NCBI RefSeq assembly: GCF_000003815.2
Contig: NW_023365760.1
Location: 1-45,913 of the forward strand
DNA length: 45,913 bases
Direction: 5' to 3'
Source of the DNA: Branchiostoma floridae
Lineage: Eukaryota; Chordata; Leptocardii; Amphioxiformes; Branchiostomatidae
Every line of letters starts with the position of its first letter. The stretch's first letter is position 1. Positions 35,446 to 45,913 of the stretch are shown here, in pieces. Under the pieces are notes generated by a model, which searched no databases, was not told where the DNA came from, and was given only the letters and a program-made list of their open reading frames with translations. Made by a program: the position numbers and the translations under genes.

Positions 35446-36553
35446 TTCATTTTCCAATTTTCATTCATTGTAATTTGATGAATTTGAATTCAACATTCAT
35501 AGTTATCATGATATACATGTGGTCTGAACTTTTTACCGTCACTAAAAACAAACTTTTAAACTTTGGATTTCCTAGTACCCATTCAGAGCTCAAAGTTTCC
35601 AATTTTGTAAGATTGCAGAAAAACATTTTTAAAAATGCAATCTGAAAACATGCAAACTTGGAATTATGAATTTAGATATTGCAGTTAACAGAAATAGAGT
35701 ACAATTTTAAGCCCTGTCGTTGTATGTGGGAATAAGCATTGCATAAGGAGCATCTTAAAATGCGTCACACACGATTCCAGCTAGCCAGTCAAAGTGGTAC
35801 AATTCCTTTCACGTTTCTTTGCTCGAAGCAGCAGAAATAAGAACCATCTATTACATGCAGATTGTAATTTTCCTCCTTGGCACCTATCGTCAGAGGACCA
35901 GCGAAAGTAATCTTGGAAGTGGATGTTTTTGTGAGCGGGCGATGGGTTTGGTGGAAGGTTGGGGTGTCAAGTGAGTTATCTTGTAAGGTTTGGCCATATG
36001 GGGATGATTTTATGGATGGCATCATCTGGAGTTTTAAAAAAATTGATGCAAAGTTGTGAAAACTTTTTGATTCATTTTTCCTTACAATATTTGATGGCGT
36101 TATGATGTGTTTAAATTTTGACAGTATCATAACATATCTATGGTATTATTCATTTTTCATGGTACTTGAACAAAGGGCTATAAATATAACTGTGACTTCT
36201 CATTTTATTGAATGTTCTTAGCAATACATATCATATTTTCACATATGATATCATGATACATCCGTATGACAAGGAAGTTTCTGTGTCTGTATCTGAATGG
36301 CCATTATAACTCTTCTTTGGGATAACTCACAAGCTTCTGTATCTGTATCTGTTAAGAAGTAAAAAGTTTACTTGCCTGAAGTAACATTTCACTTTCCCAA
36401 AATTTTATCAAACATTTTTCATGTATTTTCACTTCAAGCAATGAAATTCTTTTACTATTGGCTCTATTTTTCTGTGTTGAACAATGCTTGATGCCGTGAC
36501 TGTAAAAAGTAACATGTACATGTATACCAAAATCTCACTCATAGAAAAATCTT

Positions 36554-36660
36554 ACTTGTCCGATCGAGCAAGTGAGGTAGGTCTTTCACTTGTCCGATCA
36601 GGCAAGTGGGGTAGGTCTTTCACACTTGTCCGGGACAATCGGGCTAGTGGACTTGTCCAA
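36554..36660. repeat. Short tandem of ACTTGTCCGATC units
   Basis: ACTTGTCC recurs at 36554, 36588 and 36624 with GCAAGTG(A/G)GGTAGGTCTTTC between. The stretch ends in TTGTCCAACCCTGG, a likely transposon terminus. Confidence 0.65.
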
Positions 36661-36981
36661 CCCTGGAGAATGCCCCTAATTCCTGAAACTTTTAAAGTTC
36701 TTGATGACGAAGGCTTGCATCACATGCTTGTCAAACGGAGTTTTGAATTCAACCAAACCAAGCAAAACAAAATGCTTGTAAAAGTGCGCACTAAATCCAT
36801 TCATTGTTAGAGCCTTTTTAGAGTTGTACTTGGAATCAGAAGACGCATAGTGCAGCTTAGATGGATGTAAGACTTTTTTCAATAACTCTAAGCAAGTTCT
36901 TCAAATTAACTCTAACAAAATCTTTAATATTGTTGATCCAGGAAGCAAACTCGATCCAGCATCCAAGAATCCCAAAGCATC

Positions 36982-39900
36982 ATGGCCAGCTTTACGTTCA
37001 CCCACGCCGCTGTCCTATTGGTGGTCGCCGTGGTTACGTGTTACTGGAACTCGCTGTACTGCGGTTTCGTGTTTGACGACATGTCGGCCATCAAGGATAA
37101 CCGTGACCTTCATCCGTCCACCCCACTCTACAACCTCTTCTTGAACGATTTCTGGGGCACCCCTATGCACATGGTAAGTTTTACCTGTTTGTTAATATAC
37201 TGTGTATACAGGTAGGTAAAATATATCCTCTAGACAGTCTAGTCTTGTTGAGTCCATAGGGGCTGTGTGTAGGGCACTGTATTGGAAAGTTCTTTCACCA
37301 TCTTTGAGACTTTTCGATTCCCCAACTGGTAGGGTGCGTAGTCCAGTGGTTAGTGGCCCTGCCTCTGGAACTAGAAGCTGTGAGTTTGCTTCCGTCTGTG
37401 TCGCTCACCCGACATGCACATTACCGGAAAGGGTTGCAGTCTTTAGGACAGGACGTTAAGCTGCGATCCACTATTCGTTGTACTTGTCGAAAAGAGTTAG
37501 GGGGATCTCCCTGGTACAATAAACCTGTAAATACTGAACATAGCGTCTGTCTTCTCTGTCACGACCAGTGGAAGTCAGTCACTGTTCAGCACCAAGGACA
37601 GATAACATTTTTGGGTATAATCTCTTCCTTTTTAGGTATCCCTATGCACATGGTGAGTGTTTTTTATCTGTTGATATCCAGGGCTCAAGTTAATTTTTTT
37701 CTTCTTTGCAGTCAGTCATCTTACTGAAATTCATTGTACAACAAATGTATGTCTTTATTACAACGTGATAATATTGTAATTGTTCCAGCTGTGAACTTGA
37801 AATTTTGGAAATGTTTTTACGAAGGCCCTGCCTTACCAAGCAAGAGATTACAGTTAGAATGTGTTACTTAATTACTGTTTAAAACCAAACTTCTTGGTTG
37901 CAAGTTCTCCGTAGCAGCTTCATTTCAATTACAAAAAGTTCAGCACCAAGGACAGACTATTTTTAAACACAGTATCAGACACATAATATCTGTATACCAA
38001 ACGGTGATGTTAGGACATGATATTTTGTGCCATAAGTTGTGTGAAAGTCCGTCACCAACGGGAAATGCCAATTAGTAGCCAATTTCAGCAGATGAATTGC
38101 AGAAAATGCCACCGTGTGCACCTCTCCGTCAGTTCAAAGTGGTAGTACTAGGCTTCTGTCTGTCTCATGAGACTGTAGTAGTGCTCTAGAGGTCATTATG
38201 CAATTCCTATGCACATGTACCTACAGAAGTGGTAAGAGTCAAATTATCATCCCTGCCACTCATTGTAGAGGGTGGCAATTTATCCACCAAGGCTCAAAAC
38301 ACTGGGTGCATTTGCACTTTTTTGCACCTTAAATTGCAGCTTTGCACCTAATTGTTGATTGTGGTTACATTGTTGCACCTGGTAGATATTTCAGTATGTT
38401 TGCTACAGTACACAGAATATACAGCGATTCCCTGAAATGTGAGTATCAGAAAAAATGAAAATCTGTAGCTTTGAGCTATAAGCCTCACAAAAGTATATCT
38501 TTATGTCACAAAGCACAGATTTCTGGACAGAGGGGATGAAACTTTTTAGTAACTGGAAGCAAATTTCTGTCCCAAGATAGGCGGACAAGTTCTGGAGACA
38601 GCCCTTAGGCCACACCAATTTTATTTGTTGTTTCTCGGATTTTTTCAGGAAAAAAATTGGGTTGGTCAGTCAAAAAAAAATGAAAAAAAAAAAACTTTTG
38701 CAAAAAGTTGGGGGTAGGAAAGATCGAGGGGCTTACTCAAGTTACACAAAAGAAATAACAGCATTTCAACATTTAGGGGGTCCCTAGTAGCAAAGTTCAA
38801 AGTTTAAAGAAAAATGACAAATGTACCATCCAAAACAGGCACATACAGCTACTGGAATTTGAGGTCCATAGTTATTTTGAGAAGGAGAGGCTGTGAAATT
38901 TTGTCAACACGAGGTGTGGCCATCAATTGACAAGTTTTTGTTTGTTTTTTCAAATCGGAAAAAATAGGGTCGGGAAATCCGAGAAACAACAAATGATTGG
39001 TGTGGCCTTACTAGGAATCATAAAATGTCATGTCGCCCTCAGTGAAGCAGAATTAATTGAGTAATATGTTTGCTCAGACTTGAAAGGAGATGCTGAATAA
39101 TGTATAATGCTTTGATTTGAATTTTAAGTCCCATAACTGCCCCTAGTGAATGTAACTGTCATTGTCACTCAAATAGAAAATTTGAATGTTTTGCTGGTAA
39201 TATAATTCCTGTATTTTCTGCTTAGGAATTTGCAAAATGACTGGATAGAATGCTTTCAACATTCAAAAGTTTTAACATATTGGTATACATTTGGTCAAGC
39301 TTGTATTGTGTGTTGCCATCGGTATAGCAGTTACTAGTGGACATAAGATTAAGAACAATTCAATTCCTTGGTGGCCAGACGTTGTGTCCTTTGGTATTGC
39401 ACTTGACAACTTACTTTAGTTTACACAACTTATTTACTTTGGTTAGGGAGTCAGGTAAAAATGGAAATTCATGTTTGTCTAATAATTAGTTATAAGGATT
39501 TAGGCCTGGGTGTTTTTTTAAACCTTAAAAAAGCCAAAAACAGTATTCGGTTTATCCATATCAAAACTCCCACTGCTTTTATGTGTGCTTCACAACACCG
39601 ATTTTGCCTTATTGACTGTGTATTGAGGTTTGAAATTGTCATCAGTTTTGATTTTTGAGTGGGTTGTGAATTCCCCATGGGACTGGGAAAAATTGGTCAC
39701 TGGTTGAGTAAGACAGTTGCTTAACAGAGGCCACACCAATTTTATTTGCTGCTTCTCGGATTCACCAGTCCATTTTATTTCCTTTCAAACGAAAAAAATT
39801 CAGAGAAAAAATTAGACAGGTTTTGCTATCACAAACCTGTAAATATTGCCATTCAGAGACACATATGAAACAGAATTTCAGTCTAAAAACGATGACTTTT

Positions 39901-42900
39901 ATTCAGAACATTAGTAACAAATCAAAGAAAGGGATCATTGTATAAAATTCTTCCATTAAACTCCTCAGGCTGTTTTTTTGTGTTATTTTATCCATATATC
40001 TTCACCCCAAACCTTTTGAATTTTTTTTTTCCTGTAGGTACAATTTGTTTCTCAAAATAAATTTGATGCGGCCTAGATATGCAAATCTGGACAGGACTCT
40101 TTTAAATGTAGCTAATATGACTAGAAGGTGGTTGGCCAGCAAGGTTTACACTGTATTTTGTATTCTAGTGCTTCTCGCGATCGGGAACAAGTTTTATATT
40201 CCATCCGTTACACGACGCCTGTAACAATGACACTTGTTCTGCATTACAAGTGTTGAACTCTGTTCCCACAGAAGACCATGTACCCGCTATGATGCATTAC
40301 ACATATTACAGACTTAACAATAAAATGGGTAAAACTTTTTAAGGTGGCTAATATGACCGTATGTGATTGCCTGTGCCAAATGGTAGGCAATCCAGTTTTT
40401 ACTGTATTTTGCATTCTGTTGCTTCTTGGGAACAAGTTTTAAATTCCATCCGTTACACGACGCCTGTAACAATGACACTTGTTCTGCATTACAAGTGTTG
40501 AACTGTGTACCCACAGAAGATCATGTACCCGCTATGATGCATTACACATATTACAGACTTAACGATAAAATGGGTCAAACTTTTTAAGGTGGCTAATATG
40601 ACGGTATGTGATTGCCTGTGCCAAATGGTAGGCAATCCAGTTTTTACTGTATTTTGCATTCTGTTGCTTCTTGGGAACAAGTTTTGAATTCCATCCGTTA
40701 CACGACGCCTGTAACAATGACACTTGTTCTGCATTACAAGTATTAAACTCTGAACCCACAGAATATCATGTACCCGCTATGATGCATTACACATATTACA
40801 GACTTAACCATGCTCACCTAGAGACTTGAACAAAGTAAGGAGCCCCCATCATAGACAGTTTAGGGTAACACTTAATGGTCATCCAGGGTATGATATATTC
40901 CCTTTGTGGATTTAAGTAGATCTCTCATAATACACCAATGCTGTATTGATTATTTGGAATGGTTTCAGAGATGAATAGATGTACTTAATATGGTGTTGGA
41001 TAGAGACTTCATTGTTTGACACTAATGTTGAGGGTGTAGGGATCTTGTTTGGTCATTGAATCCGAACCTGGATCTAATTGTCAAAGTCAAATTGTCTGTG
41101 GAAGTTTTTTGAATGGGCGATACTCCATTGTGCTACAAAGGATTCTATTTAAATTTGTGGAATATCTGATGTCCATTGGCTTTTTTTAAATCCTATCTTT
41201 ATGTGAAAAAACACTAACTGCCTCTGTTTAAGTTAATAACATAGACCAATTAGTTTTACTGAAGAAACTTGGTAAAGATGACCCTTAACTCTCCTCTACT
41301 TCACTGTTGTTACCTCAGTGGATTGGTAAGCCCCAAAACATGTTAAAGCCTGCCAGTATGATCTGTTCATTTTCAAATCAGGCCAAAATCCGGTCCACTG
41401 ATGGGCCTGGGTTTCTGGAACGGTTCAACAAGAAAAAACGGTTTGTACCAGTACAGCATACCAGTAACCACCCCTATTATGCACCGGAATTTGGTTTTCT
41501 ATGTGCAACACTGCATTTGTGACAAAGGGGAACTTCAAGCCATGCTAAGTCTTACGATTCCTCTCCAAGCAGTGCAATCCAAAGCAGTTCTGTACCCTTT
41601 GTTGTGTTAATAGATTGTGTGACACTTTAGTTAATGCGGGGGCAGCGCCACTTCTGGGGCTATTACCACTCGGAGATCGGGGATTCCGCGGCGGGTCAAT
41701 ACTCGTGCTTAAGGCTGACTGGCTAATGTGGTCAGCGACAGGAGACTTCCGTAATGGATGTCATAAGCTAAGGGACTGTGAGCGCACTACTGAGGAGGCC
41801 ATCTCAGAAGATGTATCAATTTGCTCTACAACATTTTTTTTTTAATGTCAAGCATACACTGGAAGTTTGTAAACATTTTTTTATATTCTATTTTTGTGGC
41901 CAGCGACAAGAGACTTACATGTAGCTTGCTAATGGATGTCATAAGCTAAGCTACTGTGAGCTACTGAAGGGGCCATCTCAGAAGATGTATCTATTTGCTC
42001 TACAACATTTGTTTTTTTATGTCAAGCACATACTGGAAGTTTGTAAACATTTTTTTATATTCTATTTTTGTGGCCAGCAACAGGAGACTTCCTAATGGAT
42101 GTTATAAGCTAAGGGACTGTGAGCTCACTACTAAAGGGGCCATCTCAGAAGATGTATCTATTTGCTCAACAAAATTGATTTTTTAATTTAAAATTTTATG
42201 CAAACACTGTATTGGAAATTCTAATCATTTTGTTGATATCTTTAAGTTTTTTATTTTGGCTGGATTTAATGTTATAAAAAGTAATTGTGTGAGATTACTA
42301 CTTATGGTACTTAGGGCGCTATCTAAAATATATATTTATAATTTTGCACGAAGGAATTTTGTTATGTCAGCAGCGTCAGTGTATGTTTATGTAGAATTTC
42401 ACACCATGAAATCTTATGGATAGTATTTTCTAAAGGGACTTCAGGGTTCTTTGCAGAAGATAGATCTAATTTATTACATGACATAATTTTTTTGCTATGT
42501 CTGCCATGTACTTAGGCTTGGTTTTATGGTAGAAAGGGACAAGAGGTTTCTGCAATCATGGTTTTTGGCGATAGTAATGTAAGATATTATGTTATTAGGA
42601 TATCAATGTTTGTCGTATCATGAAGTTGTGGCTGAGAAGTAGAAAAAAAGGGAGCAGAAAATAAATGAGACCTCTGTTAAAATGTCAAGTTTGACAGTAT
42701 GCTTGACATGTGTAGAATTTCACCCCAAGGTTTTACAGGTGGTTAATATGCAATGGTGCAACTTGACCTCCTGTAATGGAGGTTTAATGAGAAAAGCTCG
42801 TTTTTCAGCGGTTTTATATCATGACAGTTGTCTCGTTTGGTGGTAGTTTTACGAAGGGTTCACACGTTGGAATAAGAAGTGTTATGAACGACATCTCAAT

Positions 42901-44543
42901 TTACCACAGCTTGTTAACCGAGTGTAAGTATACATTGTAGTTATAAATCACGCAATGTAGTGCCCATGCTTATATGGGTGTCAAATTCATTTTAGGGTAG
43001 GATACAAAGTCAATGCAGTGAAAAAAGTACAACCCCTATGAAAGGACCATAAGGCCATTTTGACTACTTTTTGGTTGCCTCGTTAAAATTTTTCTTTTCT
43101 AATTCATAGTTGAGGTATTTCCTCATTGCCACTGACAAATTTATTACTGGATGCTACCTGAAATGTCTGACTATTTCCAATATCATATCCAGTTGCATGA
43201 TTACTGCTGTTAGGTGTATCTAGTTACCTTTATGTACTGGTACAAATCCATTTTTTCGTATTGGACCGGTCCAGAAAAAACGGACCTAAAAAAATTTGGT
43301 GCACCGGATGTTGGACGTATTGGAAAATGAACAGATTATATGATCAGGCATTCACACGTTTCGGGGCTTACCGGGCTAACAGTTAGCCTTGTAGGATTTT
43401 AAAATGCCAATGGGAGTCAAATACTTCACAAAACAGATTTCTTTGTTGCGAAATGGACTATTGTTTTGAGTATTGTACGTTCACAGGTTCTCACATACTG
43501 AATCAGGTCCAGGTTCAGGTTCGGACCTTGACCTGATCCTCTGTATCTGAACCAGACCTGGACCTGAATCTTCTGTACCAGTACCCACCCCTACCTTTAT
43601 GTCAAACCTTCATCAACGTCTCAATAAAGAGTTTTCTAAACTTTTTTTTCAGGAGAAGAGTCACAAGTCGTACCGTCCCCTGTGCGTGCTGACATTTCGG
43701 CTGAACTACCTTCTGCACGAGTTAGAACCCATGGGGTACCACCTGGTGAACGTGTGTCTCCATGCAGCGGTCTGTGTCGCGTACATGAGCGTGTGCTGCA
43801 TGTTCGCCAGCCTCGGTACAAGCTTCCTCGCAGCGTTACTGTTCGCTGTTCATCCCATTCACACAGAAGCGGTAAGTAGTAGGGCTACATATATAATTGT
43901 AACATGAGGTACAGGAACCGGTACAGAGGTTTACATGATTGTATGTATCAGAACATTTTGACAAGTTAAAATGTGTTGTTCTGAAATTCGTTCCTTCTTT
44001 GACAATTAGAACGACCATTCAGTCTGGGGATAAAGCATGCTGCTTCTTGTACAATTATCTAGCACAAAAAATGGCCCGATGGCCCAATAATAGCATCTTC
44101 CTCCCTAGCAGAGTCAGTACTTAGTCACAAAATAAGCAAAAAATATGTAAATTTTAGCGGTAGAGTACTCATCTTCATGATCTGGTATTTGGACCTGTAC
44201 TGAATCAATTTTCATTGTACTGTACCTGTATAGGTACTCTGTCGCATACAGTACAACTACCTAACAAGGAGCAAAAATCATGAATGGGTGTTATTGGGTT
44301 GTCTATTTTTTATCAGGTTTTCTTTTTTGTCCACCAGCCAAATAGGCAGAAAACCTGACAGTATATTGTGCTAATGTGTCTCTGACTGCATTGTTTTTAA
44401 GTTTAGAACAGGTGTTACAGGTGACAAGTTCTTGGTGTTACAGGTGACAGGTGTGGTGGGCCGTGCAGAGCTTCTCTCCTCCATCTTCTTCCTGACTGCC
44501 TTTAGATGTTACACCTGCTGCTGTAAATCTGTCAAACCTGCAG
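36982..44543 (+). CDS. TMTC3: TMTC3-like O-mannosyltransferase, N-terminal part (first three coding exons)
   Basis: TMTC proteins are multi-pass ER membrane enzymes with C-terminal TPR repeats. They transfer mannose to cadherin and protocadherin extracellular domains. Coding exons here are 36982-37173 (exon from 36942), 43653-43871 and 44444-44543; the first two are whole numbers of codons. Residues 8-26 form the first membrane helix. The luminal diacidic motif FVFDD (D32, D33) matches GT-C enzymes. Signature blocks include [45 protein letters not shown] and [13 protein letters not shown], which resemble TMTC3 more than TMTC1, 2 or 4. The third exon may end at 44543 (GCAG|GTGGGT) or 44547 (GTGG|GTGAGC). 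Reading on without splicing meets a stop at once. The remaining membrane segments and TPRs lie beyond the window. The first coding intron is 6.5 kb. The ATG context (ATCATGG) is good. Confidence 0.92.
37328..37575 (+). mobile_element. tRNA-derived SINE-like repeat (family C)
   Basis: The head AGGGTGCGTAGTCCAGTGG is tRNA-like (A-box region), followed by a decayed B-box region near GTGAGTTTGCTTCCGTC. The body (TTAGGACAGGACGTTAAGC, AGAGTTAGGGGGATC) differs from families A and B. Confidence 0.6.
38286..38604 (-). repeat. Decayed transposon-like repeat related to 25397 and to GGTGCACC MITEs
   Basis: The left part, GGCTCAAAACACTGGGTGCA, is close to the MITE start CAGGGCTCGAAATACTGGGTGCA, with TTGCACC repeats following. 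The right part, CTGGAGACAGCCC, mirrors the start of the repeat at 25397. It directly abuts the Harbinger-like element. Confidence 0.5.
38608..39007. mobile_element. Harbinger-like MITE (400 bp, TTA duplication)
   Basis: Long imperfect terminal inverted repeats: GGCCACACCAATTTTATTTG with TTGTTTCTCGGATT at the left, AATCCGAGAAACAACAAA with TGATTGGTGTGGCC at the right. TTA is duplicated at 38605-38607 and 39008-39010. A 3-bp TTA/TWA target and GG...CC ends fit the PIF/Harbinger superfamily. There is no coding capacity. Confidence 0.85.
39729..39840 (+). mobile_element. Half copy of the Harbinger-like MITE
   Basis: GGCCACACCAATTTTATTTG plus CTTCTCGGATT repeats the left end of the element at 38608. 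No matching right end was found nearby. Confidence 0.65.
40100..40808. repeat. Tandem repeat, 245-bp period, about three copies
   Basis: CCATCCGTTACACGACGCCT starts at 40201, 40446 and 40691, exactly 245 bp apart. Copies 2 and 3 are nearly identical. The first copy is more diverged at its left. The array stops after CATATTACAGACTTAACC at about 40808. Confidence 0.95.
41050..41500 (+). mobile_element. GGTACC/AGGTCC-rich MITE, copy 4
   Basis: The interior matches copies 1 and 2 (GGGCGATACTC, AAGCCCCAAAACATG, GATCTGTTCATTTTC, GGCCAAAATCCGGTCCA). The right end is complete with GTACCAGTACAGCATACCAG and CCACCCCTA. The left end is decayed. Confidence 0.75.
41728..42240. repeat. Tandem repeat, about 170-bp period, three copies
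   Basis: GTGG(T/C)CAGC(G/A)ACA starts at 41728, 41896 and 42070 (spacing 168 and 174). Each unit contains GGCCATCTCAGAAGATGTAT and TTTGCTC(T/A)ACAA. The third unit decays after 42180. Confidence 0.92.
43215..43593 (-). mobile_element. GGTACC/AGGTCC-rich MITE, copy 5, inverted
   Basis: Opposite orientation to copies 1-4. On the plus strand it reads ACCGGTCCAGAAAAAACGG, GAAAATGAACAGATTATATG, CCAATGGGAGTC, AAATGGAC and GTTTTGAGTATTG, then AGGTCC motifs and GTACCAGTACCCACCCC. Its right border lies 60 bp upstream of a TMTC3 exon. Confidence 0.75.
44411..44450 (+). promoter_or_regulatory. Duplicated 3' splice site of a TMTC3 exon
   Basis: GGTGTTACAGGTGACA occurs twice, so acceptors lie at 44420 and 44443. 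Protein similarity requires the downstream one. The upstream one would add 23 nt and hit an in-frame TGA after eight codons. Confidence 0.75.
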
Positions 44544-44559
44544 GTGGGTGAGCTTTATC

Positions 44560-45815
44560 CCTGTTCCAGGTGCTAAACACAACATATCTGTCCTTGGTCC
44601 TGAAAACACCATCCCTGTCCTTTGTGCTGAACACACCATCCCTGTCCCTGGTGCTGAAAATACGATCCCTGTCCCAGGTGCTGAGCACACCATCCCTGTC
44701 CCTGGTGCCGAAAATACCATCCCTGTCCCAGGTGCTGAAAACACCATCCCTGTCCCTGGTGCTCAAAACGCCATCCATGTCCTAGGTGCTGAAAACACCA
44801 TCCCTGCCCTTGTGCTCAAAACGCCATCCATGTCCTAGGTGCTGAAAACACCATTCCTGTCCCAGGTGCTGAAAACACCATCCCTGTCCCTGGTGCTCAA
44901 AATGCCATCCATGTCCTAGGGGCTGAAAACACCATCCCTGTCCCTGGTGCTGAACACACCTTTCCTGTCCCTGGTGCTGAAAACACAATCCCTGTCCCTG
45001 GTGCTGAAAACACCATCCCTGTCCCTGGTACTGAAAACACCATCCCTGTCCCTGGTGCTGAAAATACCATCGATGTCCCTGGTGCTGAACACACCTTCCC
45101 TGTCCCAGGTGCTGAAAACACCATCCCTGTCCCTGGTGCTCAAAACACCATCCCTGTCCCTGGTGCTGAAAATACCATCCCTGTCCCTGGTGCTTAAAAC
45201 ACCATCCCTGTCCCTAATGCTGAAAACATCATCCCTGTCTTTGGTACTGAAAACACCATCCCTGTCCCTAATGCTGAAAACATCATCCCTGTCTTTGGTA
45301 CTGAAAAAACCATCCCTGTCCCTGGTGCTTAAAACATCATCCCTGCCCTTGATGCTGAAAACACCATCCCTGTCCCTGGTGCTTAAAACACCATCCCTGT
45401 CCCTTGTGCTGAAAACACCATCCCTGTCTTTAGTGCTGAAAACACCATCCCTGTCCCTGGTGCTGAACACACCATCCCTGTCCCTGGTGCTGAAAACACC
45501 ATCCCTGTCCCTGGTGCTGAAAACACCATCCCTGTCCTTGGTGCTAAAACACCATCCCTGTCCTTGTTACTGAAAACAGCATCCCTGTCCTTGGTGCTAA
45601 AACACCATCCCTGTCCTTGGTCCCTAGAACAACCTTCCTGTCCCTTAAAACACCATCCCTGTCCCTGGTGCTGAAAACACCATCCCTATCCCTCACCCTA
45701 AAAACAGCATCCAGTTCCTTGTGCTGGAAACACTATCCCTTCAACTGAAAATCCTGTCCTAGGTATTGAAAACATCATCCCTGTCCTTGGTACTGAAAGC
45801 TTTCTCCCTATCCTT
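44560..45815. repeat. 27-bp minisatellite (about 45 units)
   Basis: Units combine GGTGCTGAAAAC and ACCATCCCTGTCCCT with point variants and one-base slips. It fills the TMTC3 intron after the third coding exon, up to near the window end. Because 27 is a multiple of 3 and few units contain stops, long open frames appear on both strands. Confidence 0.95.
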
Positions 45816-45913
45816 GCGCCATTCTTGTTTCTTTAAATGCAGTCCATATTTCTGACAACAGTATTGCCGTCCCTTCTACTAAACACACCCTATCTACCCT
45901 AAAAGGCGCATTT

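Larger units (their letters stand above)
33072..36941. other. Intronic stretch before the TMTC3 start exon
   Basis: No coding exon seen. It contains a MITE copy (33695-33905), a diverged repeat with ACCACCT and ACCTGTCTATAGTGACCACC motifs (34060-34280, weakly echoed at 8640-8800), the palindromic element split by a SINE (34747-35445) and a short tandem (36554-36660). Confidence 0.6.
37174..43652. other. First coding intron of TMTC3 (6.5 kb)
   Basis: No exon is needed here, because the flanking exons join in phase. It is packed with repeats: a SINE (37328), a Harbinger-like MITE (38608) and a half copy (39729), two tandem arrays (40100 and 41728) and two GGTACC/AGGTCC MITE copies (41050 and 43215). 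Confidence 0.85.

Noticed and set aside
44509-45573. Several 70-208 codon frames on both strands
   Set aside because: All arise from the 27-bp minisatellite in a TMTC3 intron.
1-45913. CRISPR arrays, prokaryotic operons or rRNA
   Set aside because: No spaced direct-repeat array, no bacterial gene layout and no rRNA-like sequence was seen.

Overview
The window is animal nuclear DNA. Genes have phase-matched exons with GT/AG introns, the non-coding DNA is AT-rich, and tRNA-derived SINEs and short inverted-repeat transposons are dense. The SINE heads, the MITE families and the style of the proteins suggest a cephalochordate (amphioxus, Branchiostoma-like). That assignment is an inference and was not checked by a search. 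Two runs of exactly 100 N (4709-4808 and 20425-20524) are scaffold gaps of unknown true size.

Layout. (1) 1-4046: no gene recognised, only palindromic and tandem repeats. (2) 4070-10209, plus strand: a six-exon gene for a 772-residue protein with 14 C2H2 zinc fingers and an acidic N-terminal half. Its introns carry two SINEs and a MITE, and a long AT-rich 3' UTR probably ends near 12190. (3) About 12960-13158: a GC-richer, UTR-like candidate first exon with a good splice donor, just after a CATC-rich minisatellite. (4) 17322-23686: a 6.4-kb DNA transposon flanked by TTAA on both sides with about 16-bp terminal inverted repeats. It carries two convergent genes. On the plus strand is a ten-exon THAP-domain transposase (17613-21478, interrupted by the second gap). 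On the minus strand is a two-exon, 125-residue protein with a P2X7-receptor C-terminal-like cysteine domain (22646-23465). TTAA plus THAP points to the Kolobok superfamily. The two genes share an inverted promoter element around a TGACGTCA site, and a SINE has landed in one transposase intron. (5) 36982 to the right edge, plus strand: the first three coding exons of TMTC3, an ER O-mannosyltransferase of cadherins, with a likely 5' UTR exon at 32971-33071. The window ends inside the next intron, which is filled by a 27-bp minisatellite.

The three units have no evident functional link. The most distinctive find is the two-gene TTAA transposon. It may sit in the long first intron of TMTC3 if the candidate first exon at 13 kb belongs to that gene. 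Several repeat insertions have readable target-site duplications, which give a partial order of events: the SINE at 19870 is younger than the transposon, and the SINE at 34847 is younger than a palindromic element.
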